A DNA stretch of 64,000 nt from Methylobacterium jeotgali (GTDB taxonomy: Bacteria > Pseudomonadota > Alphaproteobacteria > Rhizobiales > Beijerinckiaceae). Positions within the stretch are counted from its first letter, which is position 1; the number at the start of each line of letters is the position of its first letter. Positions 53,001-61,766 of the stretch are shown one piece after another. The translations under genes were made by a program, and so were the position numbers. Under the pieces are notes generated by a model that worked only from the letters and a program-made list of their open reading frames with translations, was not told the DNA's origin and made no database searches. The stretch lies in assembly GCF_022179345.1 (NCBI RefSeq), contig NZ_BPQR01000003.1:1-64000 (forward strand), given 5' to 3'.

Positions 53001-53177
53001 TCACGGCGCGACCGGCTGCGGCAGCGTCCGCAGGTCGACGGGCGTCTCCGGGTCGATCTTGCCGACGAGGGCGGCCTCGAGGCCGTCTAGCGTGTCGAGC
53101 AGCCCGGCGGCCGCCAAGCGGATCGGCGGCCCCGCATCGGCGACGACGATCGGCTGGCGGTCGGCCGGGACGATCAT
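53001..53177 (-). CDS. Short ORF, remnant of a DUF3368/PIN-type protein (uncertain)
   Basis: 58 residues from the ATG at 53177, which overlaps the cysS stop (ATGA). 'IVVADAGPPIRLAAAGLLDT' resembles the first strand and helix of DUF3368/PIN-domain toxins (I-V-V-x-D-x-x-P-L/I). The other metal-binding acidic residues of a PIN fold are missing because the protein ends 35 residues later. No antitoxin partner is visible. It could be a truncated gene or chance similarity. Confidence 0.35.
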   Translation of the reverse strand: MIVPADRQPIVVADAGPPIRLAAAGLLDTLDGLEAALVGKIDPETPVDLRTLPQPVAP

Positions 53178-54601
53178 TTCGGCATCCAGCGAGACGTGCC
53201 GTCCTTCTCGTCCTTCACGCTGGCACCGAGGGCGTCGAGCTCGGCCCGAAGGCGGTCGGACGATGCCCAATCCTTCGCGGCGCGGGCGAGGTGCCGCTGT
53301 TCCATCAGCGCCTCGATCCGTTCGAGGTCCAGCACGACCGTTCGGTGGGTGGAGGCGATCGTGACCGCATCGACGGCCTGCGAAACATCGAGATGCTGCA
53401 CCGGCCGATAGCGGTCCCACGGGAACCCCATCCAAGTCAGGCTGGCCGCAAGCGCACCGTGGCGGCCCTCGCTGCGAAGATCGTGGAGCCGCGCGATGGC
53501 TCTCGGCGTGTTGAGGTCGTCGCGTAGAGCTTCGACGAATCCCTCGTCGGGGCCGTCGTCAGCCTCTGCCTGCCCGCATGCACGCCACCACCTTTCGAGA
53601 GACTTCTGGCTCTCCTCCAGTCCCTTCAGGGTCCAGTCGATCGGCTGGCGGTAGTGGGTGCGCAGCATGGCGAGCCGCACGGTCTCGCCGGGCCAGTCCT
53701 TCAGCACCTCGCGCAGGGTGACGAAGTTGCCGAGCGACTTCGACATCTTCTCCCCCTCGACCTGGAGGAAGCCGTTGTGGAGCCAGACATTGGCCATCAC
53801 CGGCGTGCCGAAGCAGCAGCGGGACTGGGCGACCTCGTTCTCGTGGTGGGGGAAGATCAGGTCGAGGCCCCCGGCATGGATGTCGAAGGTCTCGCCGAGA
53901 TGCTTCCACGACATCGCCGAGCACTCGATGTGCCAGCCGGGCCGCCCCGGCGCAGCGATGCCGGCGGGCGAGCGCCAGGCGGGCTCGCCCGGCTTCGAGG
54001 GCTTCCAGAGCACGAAGTCGAGGGGCGAGCGCTTGTAGGGCGCGACCTCGACGCGGGCGCCGGCCTCCATCTCGTCCAGCGGCCGCTTCGAGAGGGCGCC
54101 GTAATCGGGCATTGAGGGCACGTCGAACAGCACGTGGTCGGCGGCGACGTAGGCGTGGCCGGCGGCGATCAGGCTCTCGATCAGCGCGACCATCTCGGCG
54201 ATGTGATCGGTGGCGCGGGGCTCGACGAAGCGGGGGGGCTCGCCGGCGACGTTCACGTCCTCGGGCATCAGCACGCCGAGCGCCCGCAGGTCCTCGTGGA
54301 AGCCTTCGAGCGTGCCGTCGGTCAGCTCGCGGATCGAGATGCCGCGCTCGGCGGCCCGCGCGTTGATCTTGTCGTCCACGTCCGTGACGTTGCGGGCGTA
54401 GACGACGTGCGCCGGCCCGTAGAGGTGCCGCAGCAGGCGGAACAGCAGGTCGAAGACGATGATCGGCCGGGCGTTCCCGATATGCGCGGCGTCGTAGATC
54501 GTCGGACCGCAGGCGTAGAGGCGCACACGCGACGGGTCGATCGGCGCGAAGGGGGCCTTCTCGCGGGTGAGCGTGTTGTAGAGACGCAACATCGCGGCCA
54601 T
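53174..54601 (-). CDS. cysS: Cysteinyl-tRNA synthetase
   Basis: 475 residues from the ATG at 54601. It charges tRNA-Cys with cysteine. The class I motifs are HIGN ('YDAAHIGNARPIIVFDLLFR') and KMSKS ('EGEKMSKSLGNFVTL'). The zinc-binding cysteines are in 'LYACGPTIYDAAHIG' and 'WHIECSAMSWKHLG', with further His/Cys contacts in 'DLIFPHHENEVAQS'. The last 100 residues or so use more A/T-ending codons than the rest, hinting at local exchange, though the anticodon-binding region remains intact to 'VKDEKDGTSRWMPK'. Confidence 0.97.
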   Translation of the reverse strand: MAAMLRLYNTLTREKAPFAPIDPSRVRLYACGPTIYDAAHIGNARPIIVFDLLFRLLRHLYGPAHVVYARNVTDVDDKINARAAERGISIRELTDGTLEGFHEDLRALGVLMPEDVNVAGEPPRFVEPRATDHIAEMVALIESLIAAGHAYVAADHVLFDVPSMPDYGALSKRPLDEMEAGARVEVAPYKRSPLDFVLWKPSKPGEPAWRSPAGIAAPGRPGWHIECSAMSWKHLGETFDIHAGGLDLIFPHHENEVAQSRCCFGTPVMANVWLHNGFLQVEGEKMSKSLGNFVTLREVLKDWPGETVRLAMLRTHYRQPIDWTLKGLEESQKSLERWWRACGQAEADDGPDEGFVEALRDDLNTPRAIARLHDLRSEGRHGALAASLTWMGFPWDRYRPVQHLDVSQAVDAVTIASTHRTVVLDLERIEALMEQRHLARAAKDWASSDRLRAELDALGASVKDEKDGTSRWMPK

Positions 54602-54814
54602 GAAACCTGGGTCCGTTCCCTGGGCCGGGGTGGCGTCCCGCCCGGCTGTTGCCATGGGGCGACGGTGCCGGCCTGCGGCCTGCGCTACCCCAAATCCGCG
54701 CGCATTTCGAGGCAGCCGGTTCGCGGCGGCTTCGGCGCCGGTCGAAAGCCTTTGTTTACCGAACCGGCGGACCCTCGGCGCAAATCGACACGCGCTCCCA
54801 ACGAAGGACGCCTC

Positions 54815-55135
54815 ATGCGACTCTCGTCTGCCTGCCTCATCGCCCTGTGCACCCTCGCCGCCCCGGCGCTCTCCGCCGAGAGCGGGTCCCGCGCGCCCGT
54901 GGAGAAGACCTTCCTGATCCCCGCGAGCGAGGGCTACGGCGTCGGCGAGTGCCTGACGAGCCCCGGCAGCGAGTGCGGCCAGGTCGTGGCCGACGCCTGG
55001 TGCGAGGCGCAGGGCTTCGCCGCCGCCCAGTCCTTCGGCGTGGCCGCCCAGGACGAGTACACCGGCGCCATCACGCCGCCGCGCCTCTCCGCGCCCCCGA
55101 GCGAGCGCCCCCTGCGCGTGACCTGCCGGGACTGA
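54815..55135 (+). CDS. Small exported protein
   Basis: 106 residues. A signal peptide ('MRLSSACLIALCTLAAPALS') is cleaved near ALSA. The mature part begins 'ESGSRAPVEKTFLIPASEGY' and contains three to four cysteines in 'GECLTSPGSECGQVVADAWC' followed by EAQGFAAAQSFG, and one in the final 'RVTCRD'. The cysteine pattern suggests disulfides in the periplasm. No known family; similar proteins are probably restricted to Rhizobiales. A GAAGGA ribosome site precedes the ATG. Confidence 0.75.
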   Translation: MRLSSACLIALCTLAAPALSAESGSRAPVEKTFLIPASEGYGVGECLTSPGSECGQVVADAWCEAQGFAAAQSFGVAAQDEYTGAITPPRLSAPPSERPLRVTCRD

Positions 55136-55186
55136 CCCAGCCCTCGCGAGCGCACCAGTGCCGATGGCACTACGCCTGAGAGGCGA

Positions 55187-55729
55187 TCACTTCGTGAAGT
55201 CGCTGCATTTCTGCGGCGGCTCGGTGCCCCAGGGCATGAGAGGGACGGCCGAGGTCGAGTTCTTCGGCGAGCCCTGGATGACCTTGTCGGAATAGACCAT
55301 GTAGATCAGCGCGTTGCGCTTGACGTCGCAGCCGCGCACGATCTGCATCGACTTGAAGATCAGCGAGCGGCGCTCGCTGAACACCACCTCGCCCTGCTTG
55401 AACTTGTCCTTGAAGCGCACCGGCCCGACCTGCCGGCAGGCGAGCGAGATGTCGGACACGTCCTCGGCCAGCCCGAGCGTGCCCTTGATGCCGCCCTTCT
55501 CCGGCAGCGTGTACCAGCAGGCGACGCCCTCCACCTCGGGATCGTCGATGCCGTAGACGACGAGCTTGTCGTTCGGGGTCAGCGGCCGCCAGACGGTGGA
55601 CTTGTCGAAGATGCGGTCGGGGTCCTGCGCCCGGGCGGCCGGCGCCGTGCCGAGGACCGCCGCACCCAGCGCGAGCGCCACGCCGAGCCACCCGCCTGCG
55701 CCACGCCTGAGACCTCGAAGCCACAACAT
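55187..55729 (-). CDS. creA: CreA family exported protein
   Basis: 180 residues from the ATG at 55729 (an upstream in-frame start at 55765 exists). A signal peptide ('GGWLGVALALGAAVLGTAPA', cleavage near ARA-Q) precedes a CreA domain: 'VWRPLTPNDKLVVYGIDDPE', 'GVACWYTLPEKGGIKGTLGL', and 'SDISLACRQVGPVRFKDKFK'. 'YMVYSDKVIQGSPKNSTSAV' is the conserved C-terminal block. CreA is widespread in proteobacterial periplasms; its function is unknown. The gene is convergent with the small exported protein. Confidence 0.93.
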   Translation of the reverse strand: MLWLRGLRRGAGGWLGVALALGAAVLGTAPAARAQDPDRIFDKSTVWRPLTPNDKLVVYGIDDPEVEGVACWYTLPEKGGIKGTLGLAEDVSDISLACRQVGPVRFKDKFKQGEVVFSERRSLIFKSMQIVRGCDVKRNALIYMVYSDKVIQGSPKNSTSAVPLMPWGTEPPQKCSDFTK

Positions 55730-55845
55730 CGAACCATTCCTCCGCCAAGCTCGGCTGAGGCCCATTTAGGCATCCTGCCGCCACATCACGAGGGCCTTAA
55801 TCTGCGTTAGTTTCCCTTCATGAGCCCGAAGCAGGCCGGCAGCGC

Positions 55846-56841
55846 ATGAGCCGCGTCATTCCCAATATCGCCCACCGCCTCCTCCGTGCCGCCGTCCTGG
55901 CGCTCGGCGCCGGCCTCGCGCTCGCGGGGCCGGCCTCGGCCCAGAGTCCGGCGCCCTCCCCGAACCTGCTCGCCTGCCAGCGCTACAAGGCGGAGCTCGC
56001 GAGCGTGTCGGACACCGCGAGCGTCGCCCGCGCCCTCCAGAGCGAGGTCGGGCGGCTGGAGGCCTACTACCGCACGCTGAGCTGCGAGGGCGGGAAGTTC
56101 CTGTTCTTCGATACCCGCCCGCCCCAGTGCGGCGCCGTCGAGCAGCGCATCCGCGCGCTCAACGCCGGCTACGGCGCCGACAACGGCGAGGTCGCCGCCG
56201 CGCGCCGCCGCCAGCTTCAGGCGCAGGTCGCCTCCGCCTGCACGGGTGTCCAGGAGACGGCGGCCGGCCCGGCCTCCGAGTTCGCCCGCGGCGGCGCGCA
56301 GGTGATCTGCGTGCGCACCTGCGACGGCGCCTACTTCCCGATGCCGAACCTGCCCGAGGGCCGCTCCGGCGCCGACGAGATGTGCCACGCCCTCTGCCCC
56401 GGCACGGAGGCGGCGGCCTACTCGATGCCCCACGGCGACGGCGCCCTGAAACAGGCGGCCGCCGTCAAGGGCAACCGCTCCTACGCGTCCCTCGCCAACG
56501 CCTTCAAGTTCCAGAAGACCTTCGTGCCGAACTGCTCCTGCAAGAAGGAGGGCCAGACCTGGGCCCAGTCCCTCGTGAAGGCGGAGAGCATGCTCGTGCG
56601 CCACAAGGGCGACATCTTCGTTACCCCGCTCCAGGCGGAGGCGCTCTCGCGGCCGAAGGTGCGCCTGACCCTCGTCGGCCGGGCCGACAAGACCGCCGCC
56701 TCGCTCGCCGCCGACGCCGCCGTGCGGGCCGGCGACGCCCCCGCGCCCGAGGCTCCGAAGGCGGCCGAAGCCGGCGCGGAAGGGCAGCGCCCGAGCGTGC
56801 GGATCATCGCGCCGGGCATCGTGGCGACGCCGGTGCGCTGA
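55846..56841 (+). CDS. DUF2865 exported protein
   Basis: 331 residues. The signal peptide runs to about residue 33 (ASA-Q). Residues 35-230 match the DUF2865 type: 'LEAYYRTLSCEGGKFLFFDT', 'RPPQCGAVEQRIRALNAGYG', and 'VICVRTCDGAYFPMPNLPEG' with 'MCHALCPGTEAAAYSMP', and 'FVPNCSCKKEG'. About ten cysteines in the mature part imply disulfides in the periplasm. The C-terminal 70 residues are an Ala/Glu-rich tail. Function is unknown; the family is confined largely to Rhizobiales. Confidence 0.88.
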   Translation: MSRVIPNIAHRLLRAAVLALGAGLALAGPASAQSPAPSPNLLACQRYKAELASVSDTASVARALQSEVGRLEAYYRTLSCEGGKFLFFDTRPPQCGAVEQRIRALNAGYGADNGEVAAARRRQLQAQVASACTGVQETAAGPASEFARGGAQVICVRTCDGAYFPMPNLPEGRSGADEMCHALCPGTEAAAYSMPHGDGALKQAAAVKGNRSYASLANAFKFQKTFVPNCSCKKEGQTWAQSLVKAESMLVRHKGDIFVTPLQAEALSRPKVRLTLVGRADKTAASLAADAAVRAGDAPAPEAPKAAEAGAEGQRPSVRIIAPGIVATPVR

Positions 56842-56920
56842 GGGCGCGTCGGCACGTTTCAGGGGAACCATATCGTCCCGCTGGTGTTCGGTAGGCCCGA
56901 ACGGAAACGCGAGACGATCC

Positions 56921-58939
56921 ATGCGGAAGACCCGCCTGCTCCTCCTCACCGGCACGGTGCTGCCCGGATTCTTCCTGGCGCTGCCGGCACTTGGCTGGGA
57001 GACGGGCCGGATGCAGCTCGCGCAGGGCGGCCCTCCCGGCCTGGAGCGCGAGGGACCCGGCGCCGGGCGTCCCGATCGGGGCGGTCCGGATCGCGGCCCC
57101 CCGGCGGCCCGCGAGCGGCCGGAGCCGCGCGAACGACCCGAACCCCGCGAGCGGCCGGAGCCGCGCGAACGACCCGAACCCCGCGAGCGGCCCGAGCGTG
57201 CCGCACCTCCGCCGCAGCGCGAACGTCCCGAGCCCGCCGAGCGCGCTGCGCCGCCCCGCGAGGCGCCCGCCCCCCGTCAGGAGGCGCCCCGCCCCGCGCC
57301 CCAGCGCGAGCGTCCGGAGCCGGCCGAGCGGGCGGCGCCCCCCGCCGCGCGTGAGAGGGCCCCGGAGCGGCAGCCGCCCGCTCCTCCGCCCGCCGCTGCG
57401 CCCGAGCCGGCCCGCAAGGCGCCTCCCGCCGCCGAGCCGGCCCCCGAGCGCAAGCCGCAGGCCCCCGCGCCCGAGCCGAAGCGGGCGCCCCCGCCCGACG
57501 CCGCGAAACCCGCCGCGCCCGAGCCGGCCAAGCCTCAGCCCGCAGCTCCGGCCGAGAAGGCCGCGCCCAACCAGCAGCCGGGCGTTCCCGGAAAGCCCGT
57601 GCCCAGGCCCGAGGCCGCTCCGCCCGCCCCGCCCCCCGCCGCGAAGCAGGCCCCGCCTCCCGGCGCGGCTCCGGCACCGAACCAGCAGCCCGGCGTGCCG
57701 GGCCGTCCCGTCGAGCGTCCGGGCACCCCGCCGGCACCGAACGCCAACGAGGCGTACCCGAACAAGCTCCAGCAGCAGGGCCAGCCGACGCCGCCTCCCG
57801 CGCCGGGGCAGCCGCCGCAGGGCGTGGCCCCGAACGCCCAGCCCGGCGTTCCCGGCCGCCCGGTCGGCCCCGGCCAGCCCGGGCCGAACCAGGTCGCGCC
57901 AGGTCAGCCCGCACCGGGCGTGCAGCCCGGACTGCCGGCGGGCCGCGTCGACGACCGCGATGGCTTCAACCGTCCCGGGCGGCCGGGCTACGTCCCCGGC
58001 GGCTTCCGGACCGAGGACGAGGATGTCCGAAGCTACGATCAGGTCCGTCGCGACCGGCGGGAGTTCAACGAGGACGGGCGGACCTACATCCGCGAGCCCG
58101 GCCGCATCATCGTGCGCGACCGCGACGGCTACTTCATCCGCCACGACGAGAACGAGCGCTTCCGCGACCTCGACCGCCGGGCCTTCCGCAGCGAGCGCCG
58201 GGGTGGCGAGGTCTACACCTATCTCGACCGCCCGGGCGGCGAGCAGATCGTCACGGTCGTGGACGACGACGGTCGCCTGGTGCGCCGCAGCCGCCGCTTC
58301 CGCGACGGGCGCGAGGTGGTGATCATCGACAACGGCTACGGCGGCCCCCGCCGGCCGATCTACGAGGACGTGGTCGACCTGCCCCCGCCCGACATCCGCA
58401 TCCCGCGCGAGCGCTACGTGGTCGAGTACGACCGCGCCGACGAGCGCGCGGTCTACGAGGCGCTCTCGGCGCCGCCGGTGGTGCCGATCGAGCGGCGCTA
58501 CACCCTCGATCAGGTCCGCTACAGCCCGCAGCTGCGGGCCCGGATGCGCAGCGTCGACATTGACACGATCAACTTCGACACCGGTTCCTTCACGGTGACG
58601 CCGGATCAGGCGCAGCGGCTCTCGACCATCGCCGCGGCGATCAACCAGGCGGTGAAGGCGAACCCGCAGGAGGTGTTCCTGATCGAGGGCTACACCGACG
58701 CAGTCGGCAACGACGTCGACAACCTTTCGCTCTCCGACCGTCGGGCGCAGTCGGTGGCCACCGTGCTGACCCAGCAGTTCCAGGTGCCTCCGGAGAACCT
58801 CACCACCCAGGGCTACGGCGAGCAGTACCTGAAGGTGAACACCCAGAGCGCGTCGCGCGAGAACCGGCGCGTCACGGTCCGGCGCATCACCCCGCTGATC
58901 CAGCAGGGGCAGACCCAGAGCGCACCGCCCGCGCAGTGA
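56921..58939 (+). CDS. OmpA-family protein with proline-rich repeats
   Basis: 672 residues. A signal peptide (1-26) is followed by an Arg/Glu/Pro repeat region (RERPEP units, about residues 60-90). A long Pro/Ala/Glu-rich stretch follows, with PGVPGKPV or PGVPGRPV motifs repeated at least three times, then a charged linker ('RVDDRDGFNRPGRPGYVPGG') leading to a beta-rich module ('YIREPGRIIVRDRDGYFIRH'). The C-terminal OmpA domain has 'FLIEGYTDAVGNDVDNLSLS' and 'DRRAQSVATVLTQQF', the peptidoglycan-binding block. No eight-strand barrel is evident, so it may be a wall-associated, possibly filamentous protein. Strong candidate for length variation between strains. Confidence 0.85.
   Translation: MRKTRLLLLTGTVLPGFFLALPALGWETGRMQLAQGGPPGLEREGPGAGRPDRGGPDRGPPAARERPEPRERPEPRERPEPRERPEPRERPERAAPPPQRERPEPAERAAPPREAPAPRQEAPRPAPQRERPEPAERAAPPAARERAPERQPPAPPPAAAPEPARKAPPAAEPAPERKPQAPAPEPKRAPPPDAAKPAAPEPAKPQPAAPAEKAAPNQQPGVPGKPVPRPEAAPPAPPPAAKQAPPPGAAPAPNQQPGVPGRPVERPGTPPAPNANEAYPNKLQQQGQPTPPPAPGQPPQGVAPNAQPGVPGRPVGPGQPGPNQVAPGQPAPGVQPGLPAGRVDDRDGFNRPGRPGYVPGGFRTEDEDVRSYDQVRRDRREFNEDGRTYIREPGRIIVRDRDGYFIRHDENERFRDLDRRAFRSERRGGEVYTYLDRPGGEQIVTVVDDDGRLVRRSRRFRDGREVVIIDNGYGGPRRPIYEDVVDLPPPDIRIPRERYVVEYDRADERAVYEALSAPPVVPIERRYTLDQVRYSPQLRARMRSVDIDTINFDTGSFTVTPDQAQRLSTIAAAINQAVKANPQEVFLIEGYTDAVGNDVDNLSLSDRRAQSVATVLTQQFQVPPENLTTQGYGEQYLKVNTQSASRENRRVTVRRITPLIQQGQTQSAPPAQ
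57111..57191 (+). repeat. 36-bp tandem repeat in the OmpA-family gene
   Basis: Two complete 36-base copies (57111-57146 and 57147-57182) plus the start of a third encode alternating RERPEP units. Copies 1 and 2 look identical, suggesting recent duplication by slippage or recombination. Confidence 0.85.
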
Positions 58940-59051
58940 CGAAAGCGCGGCAACGGGCGCGGATCGTCACCGCTCCCGTCGCCGCCTCCGTTGACCCCTC
59001 CGGCCGCCGGGCGCATCCCCGGCGGCCTCTTCGTGTCGAGGACGGATCGGG

Positions 59052-60257
59052 ATGGACGAACCGGGCGAGCGGCTCATCGAGGCTGGAACGCCGGTCTTCC
59101 GCCGCACGACGCTGGCGCTGTTCGCCGCCGGCTTCTCGACCTTCGCCGTGCTCTACGGCGTGCAGCCGCTGCTGCCGGTCTACGCGGAGGAGTTCGGCGT
59201 CTCGCCGGCCGAGAGCAGCCTCGCCCTGTCACTGCCCTGCGCGACGCTCGCCGTCTCGCTCCTCTTCGTCAGCCCGCTGTCCGAGGTCTGGGGCCGCAAG
59301 CCGGTGATGACGGTCTCGCTCTTCGCCTCCGCGATCCTGACCATCGTCGCGGCGCTGGTGCCGGACTGGCACGGGTTCCTGGTGCTGCGCGCGCTCACCG
59401 GCATCACCGCGAGCGGCCTGCCCGCCGTCGCCATGGCCTATCTCAGCGAGGAGATGCACGGGCGGGCGATTGGCCTGTCCATGGGGCTCCTCATCGGCGG
59501 CAACGCGCTGGGCGGCATGGTCGGGCGCCTGATCGCCGGCATCATCGCCGATTTCGGCTCCTGGCGAATCGGCATCGGGATCATCGGCGTGCTGGCGCTT
59601 CTCGCCGCCGTCACCTTCCGCTTCGCGCTGCCGCCCTCGCGGCGCTTCGTGGCCCACCGCATGCGCTGGCGCGAGGTGCCGGGGACCTTCACCCACCATT
59701 TCCGCGACGCGGGCCTGCCCTGGCTGTTCGCGGAGCCGTTCCTGCTGATGGGCGGCTTCGTGTGCATCTACAACTACATCGGCTTCCGCCTGCTGGAGCC
59801 GCCCTATTCCCTGAGCCAGGCGGTGATCGGCGCGATCTTCACCGTCTACCTGTTCGGAACGGCGAGCTCGGCCATCACGGGCGAGGTCGCGAGCCGCCTC
59901 GGGCGGCGGCGGGTGCTCTGGCTCGCCATCACCGCGGGCCTCGCCGGCCTCGCGCTGACGCTGGCCCAGAGCCTCGTCCTCGTGATCCTCGGCGTCGTCG
60001 TCATCACCATGAGCTTCTTCGGCGCCCATTCGGTGACGAGCAGCTGGGTCGGCCGCCGCGCCGTGACGGACCGGGCGCAGGCCTCGGCGCTCTATCTCTG
60101 CCTCTATTATCTCGGCTCTTCGATTCTCGGCACGGCGGGCGGCTGGGCCTACGACCACGGCGGCTGGACGGGCGTCGTCGGTTTCGTCGGAGGGCTCTAC
60201 CTCGTCGCGCTGGCGATCGCGGTACGGCTCTCGCGCCTGCCGCCGCTGCCGGGTTGA
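59052..60257 (+). CDS. MFS transporter (YnfM-like exporter)
   Basis: 401 residues with 12 membrane helices. 'FAAGFSTFAVLYGVQPLLPV' and 'YAEEFGVSPAESSLALSLPC' open helices 1-2; the MFS loop 2-3 signature is 'VSPLSEVWGRKPVMTVSLFA'. The central loop is short, and 'LYLCLYYLGSSILGTAGGWA' marks helix 11. This matches the YnfM/arabinose-efflux type of drug-proton antiporters. Substrate unknown. It starts 112 bases after the OmpA gene and is probably independent. Confidence 0.9.
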   Translation: MDEPGERLIEAGTPVFRRTTLALFAAGFSTFAVLYGVQPLLPVYAEEFGVSPAESSLALSLPCATLAVSLLFVSPLSEVWGRKPVMTVSLFASAILTIVAALVPDWHGFLVLRALTGITASGLPAVAMAYLSEEMHGRAIGLSMGLLIGGNALGGMVGRLIAGIIADFGSWRIGIGIIGVLALLAAVTFRFALPPSRRFVAHRMRWREVPGTFTHHFRDAGLPWLFAEPFLLMGGFVCIYNYIGFRLLEPPYSLSQAVIGAIFTVYLFGTASSAITGEVASRLGRRRVLWLAITAGLAGLALTLAQSLVLVILGVVVITMSFFGAHSVTSSWVGRRAVTDRAQASALYLCLYYLGSSILGTAGGWAYDHGGWTGVVGFVGGLYLVALAIAVRLSRLPPLPG

Positions 60258-60364
60258 TCACGAACCGTTGACCTGAGCCGGGTGCGTCGCCATCTTGGCC
60301 GCACCCAAATGACAGAGGAAGCCCGGCGCGCCCCAAAGCGACTCCGGCTCAATGTTGCGCCGAA

Positions 60365-61648
60365 GTGCTCGAGCTTGCCGTTGCCGTCGCCCTCATCGCC
60401 CTGAACGGCGTGTTCGCGCTCTCCGAGCTCGCCGTGGTCTCCTCCCGGCGGGCACGGCTCACGGCGATGGCCGAGGCCCGCAAGTCCGGCGCCCTGGCCG
60501 CCCTCGCTCTCACCGAGAATCCGGGCCGCTTCCTCTCCACGGTCCAGATCGGCATCACCCTCATCGGCATCCTGTCGGGTGCCGTGTCCGGCGCGGCGCT
60601 CGGCGAGCGACTCGCCGGGGTGTTCCTCGATCTCGGCCTCGGCAAGGGCGTCGCCGAGACCTTAGGCTACGGCCTCGTCATCGGCGTCATCACCTACCTC
60701 TCGGTGATCATCGGCGAGCTGGTCCCGAAGCATCTGGCGCTGCGCAACCCGGAAGCGGTGGCCTGCCTCGTCGCGCCGGGGATGCGGCTGATCTCGCGGA
60801 TCGCCCTGCCGGCGGTCTGGCTGCTCGACGCCTCGACGCGGGCGGTCTTCCGCCTGATCGGCCAGGAGACGGCGAGCGCCAGCGCCGTGACCGAGGAGGA
60901 GATCCGCACCCTGGTGGCGGAGGCCGAGACGGCCGGCGTCATCGAGACCGGCGAGCGCCAGATGATCGCCGGCGTGCTGCGCCTCGGCGACCGGGCGGTG
61001 CGCGGTGTCATGACCCCGCGCACCGACGTGCGCTGGATCGACCTCAGCCGCGACGAGGCCGACATCCGCGCCGCCCTCATCGACAGCCCGCACGCGCGGC
61101 TTCCCGTCGGCGAGGGCTCGCCGGACAACATGGTCGGCGTCGTGCAGGTGCGCGACCTCGTGCGGCCGCTGATGGCCGGCGAGCCCCTGAACCTGCCCCG
61201 CCACATCCGCAAGGTGCCGGTACTGCCCGACACCATCGACGCGCTCGCCGCGCTGGCCGCCCTTCAGGAGGCGGAGGTGCCGCTCGCGCTGATCCACGAC
61301 GAGTACGGCCATTTCGACGGGCTGGTGACGCCCGCCGACATCCTCGACGCCATCGCCGGCGCCTTCCGATCCGAGGAAGCCGAGCCCGAGGCCGTGCAGC
61401 GCGCCGACGGCTCCTGGCTCATCGCCGGGTGGATGCCCGCCGACGAGATGGCCGACCAGCTCGGCATCCGCCTCGACCCGTCGCGCCACTACGAGACCGC
61501 CGCCGGCCTCGTCATCGACCGCCTCCAGAGGCTGCCGGAGACCGGAGAGAGCTGCGACATCGCCGGCTGGCGCTTCGAGGTGGTCGACCTCGACGGACGC
61601 CGCGTCGACAAGCTTCTGGTCTCGCGGATCGAGAGCGAGGAAGCTTAA
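60365..61648 (+). CDS. HlyC/CorC (CNNM)-type membrane protein with CBS domains
   Basis: 427 residues from a GTG at 60365; no in-frame ATG is suitable, and the ATG at 60352 is out of frame. An N-terminal DUF21 membrane domain of three to four helices ('LAVAVALIALNGVFALSELA', 'GVITYLSVIIGELVPKHLAL') precedes a CBS pair ('VMTPRTDVRWIDLSRDEADI', 'HDEYGHFDGLVTPADILDAI') and a CorC_HlyC domain at the C-terminus. CNNM-type proteins mediate magnesium efflux or other divalent transport. The 'hemolysin' label is historical. Downstream, a hairpin lies between it and the convergent gltX. Confidence 0.92.
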   Translation: MLELAVAVALIALNGVFALSELAVVSSRRARLTAMAEARKSGALAALALTENPGRFLSTVQIGITLIGILSGAVSGAALGERLAGVFLDLGLGKGVAETLGYGLVIGVITYLSVIIGELVPKHLALRNPEAVACLVAPGMRLISRIALPAVWLLDASTRAVFRLIGQETASASAVTEEEIRTLVAEAETAGVIETGERQMIAGVLRLGDRAVRGVMTPRTDVRWIDLSRDEADIRAALIDSPHARLPVGEGSPDNMVGVVQVRDLVRPLMAGEPLNLPRHIRKVPVLPDTIDALAALAALQEAEVPLALIHDEYGHFDGLVTPADILDAIAGAFRSEEAEPEAVQRADGSWLIAGWMPADEMADQLGIRLDPSRHYETAAGLVIDRLQRLPETGESCDIAGWRFEVVDLDGRRVDKLLVSRIESEEA

Positions 61649-61656
61649 TTCTGATG

Positions 61657-61689
61657 CCTCCCGGCATCGAAGAGATCGATGCCGGGAGG
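61657..61689. terminator. 14-bp inverted repeat between convergent genes
   Basis: CCTCCCGGCATCGA pairs perfectly with TCGATGCCGGGAGG around the loop AGAGA. It lies eight bases after the CorC-type gene stop and 78 bases after gltX. No T-run follows on either strand, but its position suggests a bidirectional terminator. Confidence 0.6.
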
Positions 61690-61766
61690 TTCCGCGCATG
61701 GGCGCGGGCGCCCGGTCGGGCTTGTCTCGCGTCTCAAACCCTCTCGTTCGAAACGCGAGTCGGGGC

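Noticed and set aside
57060..57960. CRISPR-like array in the repeat region of the OmpA gene
   Set aside because: The repeats are contiguous, in frame and encode RERPEP; there are no spacers or cas genes.
61726..61759. CTCGCGT/ACGCGAG inverted repeat downstream of gltX
   Set aside because: Only seven pairs with a 20-base loop; likely chance in G+C-rich DNA.
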